From NCBI GenBank assembly GCA_014904845.1, contig MU119203.1:806001-870000 (forward strand): 64,000 bases of DNA. Reading direction: 5' to 3'. A program made the translations under genes and the position numbers. The stretch comes from Acephala macrosclerotiorum (Eukaryota; Ascomycota; Leotiomycetes; Helotiales; Mollisiaceae). Positions 1-10,830 of this stretch are shown one piece after another. Each line of letters begins with the position of its first letter. Position 1 is the stretch's first letter. Below the pieces are notes generated by a model. The model ran no database searches. It was not told the origin of the DNA and saw only the letters and a list, made by a program, of their open reading frames with translations.

Positions 1-897
1 CGGCGGGTTGTGAGACGATGGCGGCAGCGAAACCAGCAATGAGACCAGAGCCCAAGTTAATGGTGGTCTGGAGTCCATCGGAGGCAGTCTTCTTGTCGAC
101 CTTGGTGTAGATGAACTCGGCAACCTTCTCGTAGACGACGAACTTGGCCATGGTATATGGAATCCTATATCCCTCATCAATATCCCACTCTCCCCGGCAA
201 TTTTCACGTAACTTACTGCTTGAACAGAATTGGGCCGAAACCCGCGTAGAAAGCACCAACACCCTCATTCTTCAGCATCTTGCTGAATCCACCAATGAGG
301 CCACTGGCATATGTTGGCTCGGAGACGAGACGGATACGGGTGGCCTCGAGAGGGCAGAGGGCAACATCGGCAAAGAACTCGGCGATAGCGGCAGAAGCCA
401 AGTAGACGGAGGTTCTGTTGTTGGAGGCAGTCTCGTATCCGAGAAGGTTGATAGACTGTTGCTTGAAGAACTCATATCCTCCGAACTTGAATGCGCCCTG
501 GAGGAAGTATCCAGCAGCAGTTGGGCCAAAACCGGTCAAAAGAGCACCAGCTCCCTCCTTAGCAATGACTTGTTTGAATCCGCCATAGAGGCCCCTGTTG
601 TATGTAATGGGGTCGAGTTGAATTCTGGTCTTGACGCTGTTGTGATGGCAAGTCAGTAAAATATTCTGTTATCGCGCCGAAAATAGAATTGGACAAGTAT
701 CTTGATGGCAGCAGACTCGAGACTTACACATCAACGGGAGTGAGACCACCGTGAGTGGCTGAACAGCAGACTGCACCAGCCAAGGCAAATCTGGAGTAGA
801 GTGCGACACCGCTGAGCTTCTCTGGGGTGTTTGCTGCGACCTCTTGGACGACGGCATCGACTTTCAACGAGCCGGTTGAGGTTGCGGGTGAGGCCAT
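1..897 (-). CDS. Mitochondrial phosphate carrier (Mir1/Pic2 type), 3' end outside window
   Basis: Mitochondrial carrier family protein that imports inorganic phosphate across the inner membrane for ATP synthesis. Three exons can be joined: 897-728, 636-217 and 164-1, with GTAAGT donors and AG acceptors; the reading frame stays open across both joins. Seen: an N-terminal stretch starting [12 protein letters not shown], then the first carrier signature [14 protein letters not shown] (the PxDxxKTR motif of phosphate carriers), the segment [21 protein letters not shown], and a second signature [14 protein letters not shown]. The third repeat is cut by the window edge. The Thr-Pro rather than bare Pro in the first motif and the GPTAxGYxxQG segment point to the phosphate branch of the family and not to ADP/ATP or citrate carriers. 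The ATG at 897 is the first in frame. The family is well known; the choice between Mir1 and Pic2 orthologue is inference. Confidence 0.93.
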
Positions 898-1823
898 TGT
901 ATTATGTGTGTGTGCGAACGAAGGAGGATATTAGGAGAAGTGAGTGGAGAGGGAAGATGCGATGTCTTCGCAGTAGGTAGATAATGGCAATGGCCGGATG
1001 GATGATTATAATGAAGAAGTGAAGCTCGAGGTTGGTTTTCTAAATCTCTCCGACAGAAAATTTCTGGGCCGGTAAGGCATCAAGGCATCAATATCCTCAA
1101 TCCCGGTTTAGCCTGCCCGAGACTTCCCGAACACTGCTCCACACCAACCGCTCGAGGCACGTGGAGATGATTTTGAAACAGCATTTCTGTCTGGGAAAGG
1201 AGGCATCTTTCTTCTTCAAGTCGTTACTTCTCTTTGCGATAAATCGTTCTTATGTTCATTCTGATATTGATATCCCTTCCATCTTGGGACATTTCGCGGC
1301 TCGTTGCTATTCTTGAGGTCTGATCACTTTACGGACAATACCGGAGTTAAGGAATCTTTCTCCCGAATGAAATAGTGAGCGCTCGCTGAAACTGAAGGCA
1401 GCTTGGATTTGCTTCTGTTTGCATTGCTTTCGGTGTCTATCAACATTCCGCGAAATTCGCCCGTCAAGATTCTTGCCTTGGGGTTAGGTTCGTGATGCTG
1501 TAGTACATGCTTAGTTTTTTGTCCTATTTCCACTAGCTGCTGCGCTCTATGCCTTCCCTCCGACCATGGCCATTTCCATATCAAGGAGTTAGGCCTGGTT
1601 TTAAGTTTGTGTTACTGTAGTACAAAGTCAGACATCGTGTCCTCAAGCTCCAGTCCCAATATCATGCCCTCGATGTCGTCCGCATTCCATGCCTGCAATA
1701 CTAAAATACTGCACCCTGCAAAGACCATCGTTCCATACACTTCTCAACTATGCATTACGGCCTTATTATTTGCGTTACCCCGATCGGTTAGACTTTCTGT
1801 CCTTGTCCCTCATACTCTCCCGC
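898..1823. other. Intergenic, 5' region of the phosphate carrier
   Basis: No convincing gene on either strand. The part nearest 900 must hold the promoter and 5' UTR of the carrier. A minus-strand 86-codon open frame at 1324-1584 has no recognisable domain and is not called. Confidence 0.5.
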
Positions 1824-2102
1824 TCAAGATGGTTGGCAGGGAAGGTCTTGGATCATGCACTTTCGAGGTGTGCGACGCTCCCTCAAATGTTTCTGTACCT
1901 CCTTCACTGGGCACTCAAACTTCATCTCATCCCAGGCTTCTTGACAGAATCCACACCTTCCATTTTCTTTGATTTGATCGAATTCGGTGTTTGGGTATTT
2001 GAGACAGTCATAGCAGTTGTGTCGTGCTTTCAAGCAGCGAGTTGGAATGTTGTATGCTGTGCAACCACATCGTGTGTAACTGACTTGAGCGTACCGACAC
2101 AT
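1824..2102 (-). CDS. Small cysteine-rich protein, 92 aa, unknown function
   Basis: Unrecognised function. Single exon from the ATG at 2102 to the stop at 1824. The protein begins MCRYAQVSYTRCGC and has cysteines at about 2, 12, 14, 23, 30, 33 and a CGFC pair near residue 50, followed by a Lys/Arg-rich tail. This start (MC, basic residue, aromatic, then Tyr-x-x-Cys-Gly-type spacing) is common among very short fungal proteins with no assigned role that probably bind a metal; that last point is inference. It has no signal peptide, so it is probably intracellular. The next gene on the same strand (2477-2761) begins in the same way, so the two may be old tandem paralogues. Length and composition, not homology, are the only support that it is real. 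Confidence 0.5.
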   Translation of the reverse strand: MCRYAQVSYTRCGCTAYNIPTRCLKARHNCYDCLKYPNTEFDQIKENGRCGFCQEAWDEMKFECPVKEVQKHLRERRTPRKCMIQDLPCQPS

Positions 2103-2476
2103 CTTGGGCTCAGTTACCTCGGTACTGGTTTGATTGTTCTTTGCTCAAGGATCTCGAGACTAAGAAGGGAAATGCGTGTAGTATTATTCTTACGACTGAC
2201 TTGTAAAGTACAATCACCCCAGAAAGCTAATATATTCACACAAACTCTACTCGACCTTGAGTCAACGTGAGTACTGACCATGCTTCCGAACTATATTCAA
2301 ATACCCTCCAACAACGTCCCAAATGTTCTAGGACATCCATCAATAGCTATTCGCAACAAACAATTCCAGACACGCTCACACTACAGCCCTGCTAACGTGT
2401 CCCGTCAATATCAATCTCCCAGCCAGCCAGGGACATTGAAGCCTACCATCTGCCACTCCCGTCCTCATTCTCCGAC

Positions 2477-2761
2477 CTAAAGCCACCTACCCTCCTCAAT
2501 CCCCTTCTTCAAATGGTTCTCTACAACCACATCCACATAATCATCCTTCCTCTTCCTATGAAATCTCATCATATGCTCCCAATCCCCACAAACACCCCAT
2601 ACCTCAATTGTCTCGCACGAGTGTTGTTGTTCGTCGAATTTACAGTCTTTTCCGGTCTCTCGGGCTTTCTTGCAACGACCGTTCTTGTGGCGGCCATGGG
2701 AGAGGATGAAGGGCTCCAGGTGCCAGCAGTGGATGTAGCGGCGGAGGGCGTATTTGCACAT
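2477..2761 (-). CDS. Small Cys/His-rich protein, 94 aa, unknown function
   Basis: Unrecognised function. The ATG at 2761 is chosen over the longer upstream open frame (to 2998) because the protein then starts MCKYALRRYIHCWH, matching the start of the neighbour at 1824-2102. Cysteines and histidines follow in an irregular pattern (GRCKKARETGKDCKFDEQQ, then a Cys near residue 49 and a GVCGDWEH segment), and the C-terminus is strongly charged. A zinc-binding fold is plausible but not shown. The upstream in-frame extension is Pro/Thr/His-rich and looks like 5' UTR. It lies about 375 bp upstream of its presumed paralogue, in the same orientation. Confidence 0.5.
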   Translation of the reverse strand: MCKYALRRYIHCWHLEPFILSHGRHKNGRCKKARETGKDCKFDEQQHSCETIEVWGVCGDWEHMMRFHRKRKDDYVDVVVENHLKKGIEEGRWL

Positions 2762-4576
2762 TGTGGGTTTGTGGGGAGGTGGTTGGGCGGGGTGGGTGGT
2801 ATTCTTACGAAGATTGTTTGAGGTTGTTTGTGAATGTCCCGGGTTGTGAGGTAGATTGCGATGGCTGAACGTCGTATAGACAGTGAGTCTATATTTGCGG
2901 ATAATTTTGCAGCTTTGTTTTGGTTTTGGGGGTGGTGCCGTAGACGAAGAAGCTGTGCTACAAAATGTCTTTCCAGGCCAGGGACATTCGCGATTCACGT
3001 CTTCATAGTTTCTTTTTGATGAACTTGTACGTCTTTCTCAGTAACGAGATCTTCAACATGCACATTTTCAAAGCTACATTTCTTATCAAATGCTGGGACA
3101 TTTGCAAAACTAGACAAATAGTCATGGACATGTTCTACAAAGTGAAGTGGGTATTGCCTTGCTTCCCGCGCGTAAACTCACTAACAAAGAGAAAGTTCAG
3201 CATTCTCAATGATGTCGCAAAACAGAGTCTCAAGGGCAAGAAGAACTTGCCCCCAGCTCCTCCTAGCACAACTAAGCTGATCCTGTCCTCCGCCCAATCG
3301 ATCCATCAATCCTCGGTCTCACGATGAACCGCCGTGCCCCTTCCCATGACTTTCCAAGTCCAACTACAAGTCCGCCTCCAAAATCATTGCTAATTTGAGC
3401 TTCATCGATCTAGATCAATGCCAATTACTTGCCACTTTTTCACCTGGAAAAAAAACTCTCCTGATCCTTGCTTCCTCATCACCAACCCTCGTCGTAATCA
3501 AATGCCCTACAGTTCGCGAGGACTTGCTCCCTTCAAAGACAGTACTTCATTGCCCCACAATACATATACAGTCAATATTACCAGCTCCTCGATTTTCGAC
3601 ATGTCCTCGAGGCTCCATTTCCACTCCATAGCAAGTTACAAACAAACACCTCGCCGCTGTGATCCCACAATCCACGTCCACTTCTCCACAACATCGCGAA
3701 AACGAAGGCAAATCTGCAAAGATAAACTCTTTAGATCTCTACCAGGTATTTTGGTCTTTTATTTGACCAACTTCAATTTATTAGCAGTATCCAACACAAA
3801 TACCAGGTCAAGCTTCCTAGAGAAATACTAGAGGCTTTTCCGCCGATATGTCCAGCCCACAGCTGTCGATGAACTACATGGCTCAAGGCCCTTGACCATC
3901 AGGCTTTGCACACCCAACCCCGGATTTCTGAAGAGGCTTCCCTCCAGCGCCAATCGAGAAGAGTCCGCCGAAAGATGTCCGCAGATCTTGCTTGCACTGC
4001 TCCGGCATTGGACATCGACTTCTCCTGATACTCTCTTACAAGTCCGACTCAGTCCGAACTCCTCCCTTCCAGAATCAAGGCTTCGAACAGTCAACTTGAA
4101 CAGCCACGACGAGAAACACAAGAATACAGATACGTAGCTCAACCATTGGCAGATGATTTTGGATGTGGTAGTCGAGTATAAGCTTTGAAGGGAGTGAGTC
4201 TTCAATCTACTGTATCATAGAATTTGCCCAAGTCAAAGGCTTATCTCTCGTAACGATGCACCACAATATATAGTACATTACAATCTTGCTCTTACTTCAA
4301 CGGAGGATAAGTCAGGCAACTTCAACATCTCTCTTTCACTAACAAATTTCCAAGATCTACGGATCTTCTCCATGACTTCCTCCTCCCTGGTCCAGTCCAC
4401 GAACTCTCAACCATCTCCCCACCCCCCAAAGTTCTTTCAAGAAATCGAAAACGATGGCTTCTATTCTTCGACGAGGTATAGCCACTTTTTCAACGTCACA
4501 TAGGATAACATGACTAGAATTACATCCCGTCAGCGCGTATTCTTCCTTATTATCCTTCTCACGGAACCTGGGCTCC
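2762..4576. other. Intergenic; possible short decayed frame at 3848-4099 (+)
   Basis: No complete gene. On the plus strand a frame beginning with ATG at 3848 (MSSPQLSMNYMAQGP) runs 83 codons to 4099 with only two interruptions, TGA at 3893 and TGA at 3929, either of which one C-to-T change in a CGA codon would explain. The translated segment is Pro-rich and has a SCLHC pair. It could be a relic or chance. Longer overlapping open frames on both strands here do not resemble proteins. Confidence 0.25.
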
Positions 4577-4795
4577 CTAAGAGTATCTCGGGGAACTCAC
4601 TCGACAATTCTGGCACGTTTCTCTCACTTCGTTTACCCAGCTCCTACCGCATTGCACACAGTTATATTGAGGTATGGAGTTCTGCTTAGACTCTTGGCGC
4701 GGGGTAGGTGTGGGACATTGTTCGTTACTCTCGACTAGTGTAGAGGCTTGGGAGGGTGTTGGAGATTTGGATCGTTTTGGGGATCTTGGTGTCAT
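4577..4795 (-). CDS. Small protein with two CxxC pairs, 72 aa
   Basis: Unrecognised protein. The ATG at 4795 is chosen because the decayed copy at 5161-5388 conserves this Met and the following residues (MTP), whereas the longer open frame up to 4927 is not conserved. The N-terminal half is Ser/Pro/Thr-rich with a basic patch (PRSPKRSKSPTPS), followed by ASTLVE, and the C-terminal third has YNCVQCGRSWVNEV then CQNCR. The spacing CxxC-x13-15-CxxC is that of a small zinc ribbon; metal binding is inference. There is no signal peptide or membrane segment. A diverged copy with stops lies about 590 bp upstream in the same orientation, and similarity seems to extend into the 5' flanks, so the pair arose by local duplication. 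Confidence 0.45.
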   Translation of the reverse strand: MTPRSPKRSKSPTPSQASTLVESNEQCPTPTPRQESKQNSIPQYNCVQCGRSWVNEVRETCQNCRVSSPRYS

Positions 4796-5160
4796 TTCTG
4801 CTATTCTTCGAAGAGTTAGTTCACTGTTGGATGGAAAGTAAGAGTGGCATGATTTAAACTCATTCATACTAGGAAATAACCCTAGGTCGGGCTTTACAAT
4901 CATAGATGATTGATTCACGAGGAACAACTATTGGTGTTTTGGAATTTTGTTGCGTGATTCGTAGAGGTAAAGTATGCATAACGAGAAAATAAATCGTAGG
5001 AGGGCCACGCTCAAACTTCCTTGGAAATTGTTAATTTTTCTAACTCAGTCCTTCTACCAAGACCAAGAGTCCATTTCAACATCACATACCTCCACCAGAC
5101 TCCAATCACATCCTTGCAGCACTTGAGCTTCTCCCCTGCCTAGCCTGCCATTTTGGATGA

Positions 5161-5388
5161 TCATTCAACATGCGGACATAGACAACTCAATCGACACCTT
5201 TAACACGCCCCCTTCTCCTCCTTCACCAAAGTCGTACAACATTGCATGCACTTACATTGTAGTTTCATCTGCTCCCATGGCTCTGAAAGTGGGGTAGGTG
5301 AGGGGCTGGGGTAATATTCTGCGTCTTCAACGAGTGTAGAAGCTTCAGACAGCGTCGAAGAGATCTTTTATTCGAATTTGGGTGTCAT
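5161..5388 (-). pseudogene. Decayed tandem copy of the CxxC-pair protein at 4577-4795
   Basis: Read from an ATG at 5388 to a TGA at 5161, the frame aligns along its whole length with the neighbouring 72-aa protein: MTPK against MTPR, SEASTLVE against SQASTLVE, a Pro-rich stretch, then CMQCCTTLVKEE against CVQCGRSWVNEV, and a final RCRLS against NCRVS. Two in-frame TAA codons break it, one six codons after the start and one directly before the last Arg-Cys. The flanks of the two copies also share a match around ACAA-TTGGT about 160-250 bp upstream of each ATG. A spliced functional form cannot be fully excluded, since a GTAAGT occurs in the Cys region, but no acceptor makes sense of both stops. 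Confidence 0.55.
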
Positions 5389-5925
5389 CTTTGGAGTGCT
5401 TTAAGGATTGATTCGATGTTGAAGAGAAGAGCGAGGGATTGTCCCTGGTGGTGATATTTATACGAGCGAGTAGTGAGTTCGGCCTATTTGCAAAAAAAGC
5501 AGTTACAAAGCATCTCGTTTTGTGCAACATAAGCCGATAAAAATTATAGTTAGGATTATCCTGGGATTGAAGATACAATGGAGAGAAATTAAAACAATAC
5601 CTTCCACTATCAAGTCACGAGTCACAACAATTGGTATCTTCTAATTTTCATTACGTAAGTATTTGAGGCAAGCTATGTACTGTACAACCGAAGAAAGCAT
5701 CGCAAGGGGGTGGTCGCGCAATCACCTAAGACCAGTTGTCCATCCACACCTTTTACAAGCTCCTGTTGACACCCGCCGAAGAAATCTATCGAAGTAGTAG
5801 AGAAAGGACGAAAACTTTTGGGCAAGCTACATACAACATTGAGGGGAGAGGGGCATGGCCAATAATTGGTACAATCATACAGTACTGGAAGACAAGAATT
5901 TGGGGAACTCTTATGAGTTTTGAGA
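5389..5925. other. Intergenic; 5' flank of the decayed copy and 3' side of the next gene
   Basis: No gene seen. It contains the duplicated upstream flank of the decayed copy and the presumed 3' UTR of the gene ending at 5926. Open frames on both strands are short and unlike proteins. Confidence 0.4.
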
Positions 5926-8265
5926 TCATGCCTGGCCTGTTTGAGAGCGGTAAGAGTTGACAAACTCGATCAGATCTCTGGCCCAGGCTAGAGGTTCAAC
6001 AGTGTTGAGCCAATTGTAGGCGCGCTCTGGCTGGTCGAGTAAAGAGAATTCCGGCAGGGCCATAATTCTGCAAGGCTCTCGTCTTTGGAAGTCCCAGTAC
6101 AGGAACTCACTACTCATGAAGAGTCCATTAAACAAGACCCTGGCGTCATTCTCCATGCCTCTAAAGACCTTCTCGATCTTCTTTTTGCTGGTTCTGATAC
6201 CAAAGGTCGCACGAAACTCCGCGACAAGAGTAGCCGACGATTCTCCGGAACGACCGCCCTTGAGGGCTAGAGTGCGCTCATGATGTCTTTGGAAGAACCA
6301 GAGGCATTGTTCGAAGATATACTGTCCAAACACTGTGGGGAGTTGGTGATTGACTGTGACAGGGACTTGGTGATCTGGATACACAGCGAGATGGTACTGA
6401 TTTCGGGGGATCCAATTGATTCCTTGTTGAATAGCCTTCGTCAATTCTCTCATATTGAATTGTTGGAGAATGATATTGGCATTACTCGCGTAATCCCTAC
6501 CATAAGGCACCGAGGTGGCCAGCGGGGCTTGCAGAGCGGGAACGGCTTGAGGGTTAATCAGTTGGCCAAGATTAACTCCAGCATTATCGAGCTGCTCTCC
6601 TTGAACTGCGGGCCCGAATGCTTCGAAACCATGAGGGGGTTGATATGGCTGCTCATGCTGAAGAAAAGTGCCATAACCAGAGGTCTCAAGGCCAGCAGCC
6701 GCCATGGAAGGATCTTCTAGCTCCTCTTGTGCTTCTTGAGGCGGCATACCGATAGTTTGTTGGAAACCAAGTCCATCGAACTGGGAACTATTTCCTAGAG
6801 GCCCTGATGCCATGTAATTGTTATTATTAGGTGGGCCGTACAGAGTGAAATCTTGATATTCGACCCCCGCAGGTCTATGAAAATCAGGCATCATCATACC
6901 TCCCTCGTAGCTCATAGGAAATCTACCGGCGTTCATGTCCGTCATAATGTTGTTGTATGTATGATCTCTAAGCGGAGGCGGAAGCGGAAGAGTCTGATCT
7001 CCAAGCGGAAGAGTCTGATCTCCAAACGGAAGAGTCTGATCTCCAAACGGAAGAGTTTGATAGCTTCCCCACTCGTTTGTAGCTGAATCTGGGTGTTGAG
7101 CGCCAAAACCTGGGAAATGTCCCGCATAGTTTGGGCCCATGAAGTCATTGCCTCCAGTTTGATAGCCGTTCAGATCAGATATGTATGAATTCATGTGTGG
7201 GTTAAAGCCATCGTTGAAGCTTTGTTGTTGTGGTGGAAATCCCTGATGAACGGAGGAATTGTTCTCTTGGGTGTGTCCGGCTTGAGGAGGATGGTTCATT
7301 TGTGACTGCATGCCAAAGATATCCCCAGAAGGTACTTGTGCCTGATATCGATCTTCATAACCACCCATACCCGCGTAAACCAAGTCGTTGCCCTGGAGAA
7401 ACGAATTGCCATTGGCTGAGATTGTTGGCTGTGTGAAGATATTTGAGGTAGGCACAAGGCCAAATGCTTGAGGTTGACTGGAGGGTTCGGAGAGGGTATT
7501 GGTAAATTGTTTCGCTGTATTAATCAATCGTCAGTATATCATTTTGGACCATCAAATTCCAAAGAAGATTAGAGGCATCTCTTCATAAATCAAAGTCTAT
7601 GAACCGAAGCACATGTCTAACGCGTAACCGAGGTGCAATTCTGCTGGGGAAGATTTATGAAATCAAAGGAAGATATATCACTTACCAGGTTGCTCGAATC
7701 CCTTCTCAAACTTATCTGAAGCAGATGGGATGGCACCTCTAATCTCGCCTGTATTCATGTTTCCGGTGTTGATATCATCGTTGACTGGAGTTTGGGTACC
7801 AGATCGTCCTTCAGAACCAACATCCACACTTCCAAGCAGACGGAGGTCTTCCTCAGTAAGCTCGGAATGTGACTTCTTTGTCGTCTTCTTTCCTTGCTTC
7901 GCAATCTTCGGAACGGCTGAGTTCTTCTTCTTATATCTCTTCTTCGTAACAGCGGTCTCCGGATATTCATCTTGCGAGGCGCGTCGAGATCGCTTTCTCC
8001 GAGCAGCTGTCTCGCTTGGTGACTCTACCACTGAAGAATTGTGAGAGATTGTAATTTAGTAGCAGTATTGGAAAGAAGACTCACCATTCTTTCTGCGATG
8101 AGATCGCTTTTTCTTGCTCGACCCGGTAGATGGAAGGAAGCCTGGTACAAAGTCTCCATCTTCACTCTCAGAAGCCTGTTGAGTATTCATTGGAGGCAAG
8201 GATGGAGGATTTTCGCCAACCCCGGCAGTCAATCCTGGTTGATCGGATGACTCGCTAGTATTCAT
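5926..8265 (-). CDS. Fungal-specific Gln/Pro/Gly-rich protein, about 704 aa, probably nuclear
   Basis: Not recognised. Three exons join in frame: 8265-8085, 8030-7686 and 7514-5926 (GTGAGT and GTAAGT donors; 2,115 nt, 705 codons including stop). The first part is acidic/Ser-rich and ends in a basic stretch (SSKKKRSHRRKN); exon 2 adds more basic clusters (ARRKRSRRASQ, KKRYKKK), so nuclear location is likely. The middle is low complexity (Gln, Asn, Gly, Pro, Met) and carries a 7-residue in-frame repeat. The last ~180 residues, from about NMRELTKAIQQG, look folded and helical (FEQCLWFFQRHHER; VAEFRATFGIRTSKKKIEKV) and end at SYRSQTGQA. The start is uncertain: the frame is open upstream to about 8450 without an ATG, ending at a possible acceptor, so a further 5' exon may exist. 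A transcriptional co-regulator role would be a guess. Confidence 0.7.
6984..7062 (-). repeat. 21-bp in-frame minisatellite coding QTLPFGD units
   Basis: About 3.5 copies of a 21-bp unit inside the last exon of the 5926-8265 gene, translated as QTLPFGD, QTLPFGD, QTLPLGD and QTLPLPP. The unit is a multiple of three, so copy-number change would keep the frame. Confidence 0.8.
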
Positions 8266-10830
8266 TGAAGTTAGATGATCTCTACTGTAGATCGGACGTG
8301 TGTTGGGCAGCTCTTGATCCTCGGACTTTGTCAAGTGTGTGGAAGGAGAATGTCTACCGTCTGGGAAATTGGTCGCGGTCTCTACTTCAACGCGCTGCTC
8401 AATATTTCCTATCAATGATCCAAATGCTTGGTTCGTGTCTTGAAGGTCCTCGATCCGGAGCGGTGCCTGTGCGCGTCTCTAGGCGAGACTTGAATATGGC
8501 GCCCTCGTCACGGTTGAGATTCGAGTGTGTTCTGTGTGTATCGAGTAATCGGATTCGAGAAAAGGTTGGCTGTGTAAAGGAAAGGCCCTTGACAGGATTT
8601 TGTCAAGAGATGCTGACTTATCGTGGTGAATATCCACAACAAAACGAGGTGAGCAGACGAAACTAACCTCGAAAGGTGAGCAGGGCTCAAACCCAGATTG
8701 GACGACGGAAAAAACTGAGTACAACAATTGCTAAAGACTCTTGACGTTCCAGGAGTCCAGCAGTTGACGTGAAGTGTCGTGAAGAGTTCGACTGCAGGAA
8801 GGTTTGGTAGCACAGAAATCTATGAAGACTCGAGGAGACTAAGGCAGGCGGTCGTCGAAGCTGAGCTTGACTTGACGTGTCGGCGTGTAAATAAAGAGGA
8901 GTGAACGTGACAGTCGTTGCGGGAACAACAAATTTTCACAAGATAACTGAGAAAGCGACTTGTGTAAGGCGTGTCTTGTTGTGATCATGAGAAAATTTGG
9001 GGAGAGAACCGAGCAGGCCAGTGGTGGAAGGCGTGTTTTATTCCGAGTCGGACCAACAACAAGTTCTCGCACCCAAGAAATTTCGACTTCAGAACAGGTT
9101 CAAGACCACAGATAATCCGCTGTCATCAATGTTCTACCGTCAGCACTTCATTTTAATATTTTCTCTGCCAAGAAATCACGAGTGACACGAGAGGACCTGC
9201 AAATCTAGTCGCAGATCATTATTATTGCCGAAAGCCAAGGAACAGAAGTTATCACGTTAGATAGAATGGTAGTCAGTCTTTGATGGGGTTGCAGGATCAG
9301 ACAGATAGTGTCGAGTGAGAAGAGATCTCCAAAGCCCGATGACTGACTATGGTTATTTAAAGATTACCGATTCATAGTTGCAATAAGAGCAGTCGATAGC
9401 CTCTACCTGAAGATTCGAAGAGTGACATATTCCAGGTGTAGCTATATACATAGCATAAGTATACGGACAATACCTGGGTAGCTAGCTATATGTAGAGTTG
9501 CAACAAGATGTAAGCGAAAATAAGCGAAAGCACGACGATATGTATTCATGAGAATGGAGCGCGATGATGCGAACTGTGAAGCGTTATTTCTTTGGGGAGG
9601 GTATTGGAATTTATTTTTGAGAGGTGATGTCTGATATTGCACAATCATCCCAGCGTCCTAGGGCTTTGAGGAGGTTCTCTTTCGTAGTCCCAAATCCCAA
9701 GTCAGTCTGAGAAAAAGTATCCGTTCACAATGCCAAATTCTTGTTCACGATTTTACTCCTGATATTACTTTTTTGCTGAACCTCTGCTTGAATATTTCAA
9801 CAAAAGAAGTCTGCGCCAAGGTCAGTGTAGGCCACAAAGAATCCGCCCTCACTTCAATGAAGCTGTCAAGCTTTTCAGCGCATGAGATCGTTCGTGATTT
9901 CACCTCCGATCGCGTCAAAACACTTAACGATATCGCATGATATTCTATACCATATCTTCCAAGAGTAAAAGGATAGATTTACAAACAACCAAATCATAAT
10001 CTCTAGAGACCATCACTCTGCAAATCAACCACAGCGGATTTCGTTCTGTCCCGATCGATGTGTCGTCGTGTCGGAGCTAACGATTTTCAGGGGCTCGGAT
10101 CAGGGGCCAATGAGCGTCGGCCTTTGTGACCCCGCCATCATTCACGATTTCGAGTGTTGGTGTCCTGACCTCTCGGAGACAATGAAATGGGCTTCTCCGC
10201 TGAAATTGAACTTATCGATAGACCTACTTGTGCTGCTGGGTCTTGCATGAAAGCAAAATGCCATTTTTGTTAGACAGAGCTTTGCTGCTGCCGAAAGCTT
10301 GATGCGCCATCCATGTCGGGGAGAAGCACTAAAAACACCCACGATCGAAGACATTTCATCTGGAAGGAGGTTATTTACTGCTGTTATTTGGCATTTAAGG
10401 GGATGATGTCTAGAATAAGTGAAAGTGATGTGTTGAAAAGCTGAGATAGGACGGCGTGCTTCGCTGACTCGAGTGCTTCTGAGATCGAGATGGGAAAGAG
10501 ATGTAGGACTCTTCGCGATTCCATAGGCAATATCTGGTATTGAGACATACACCTCTCTGCTCTCTCTGCTCTCATTATGACAAAGATATTATCATATCGT
10601 ATAGTATACCGAGCCGATGTCCATCGTCCCCGCCATCGACCCAGTCAACCAAATTACCAATTCGGCCTCACACTTCTGACACTCATCATCCTCGATGGAA
10701 GATCCACATCCAGATTTCTGCCTGTACTTCGCCCTTTCTCGTACCTATCGAGCCCCTCGTTAGCAAATGTCTAATCTAACCCGCACTCGATTCTCAGGTC
10801 TTCCTCGAGCAATTATTACAAATGAAACAC
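8266..10830. other. Intergenic, about 2.5 kb
   Basis: No convincing gene. The part from 8266 to about 9000 is presumably 5' UTR and promoter of the minus-strand gene ending at 5926; several GT/AG pairs would allow a leader intron. Open frames of 60-136 codons (for example 10142-10552, minus) lack protein-like composition. Confidence 0.4.
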
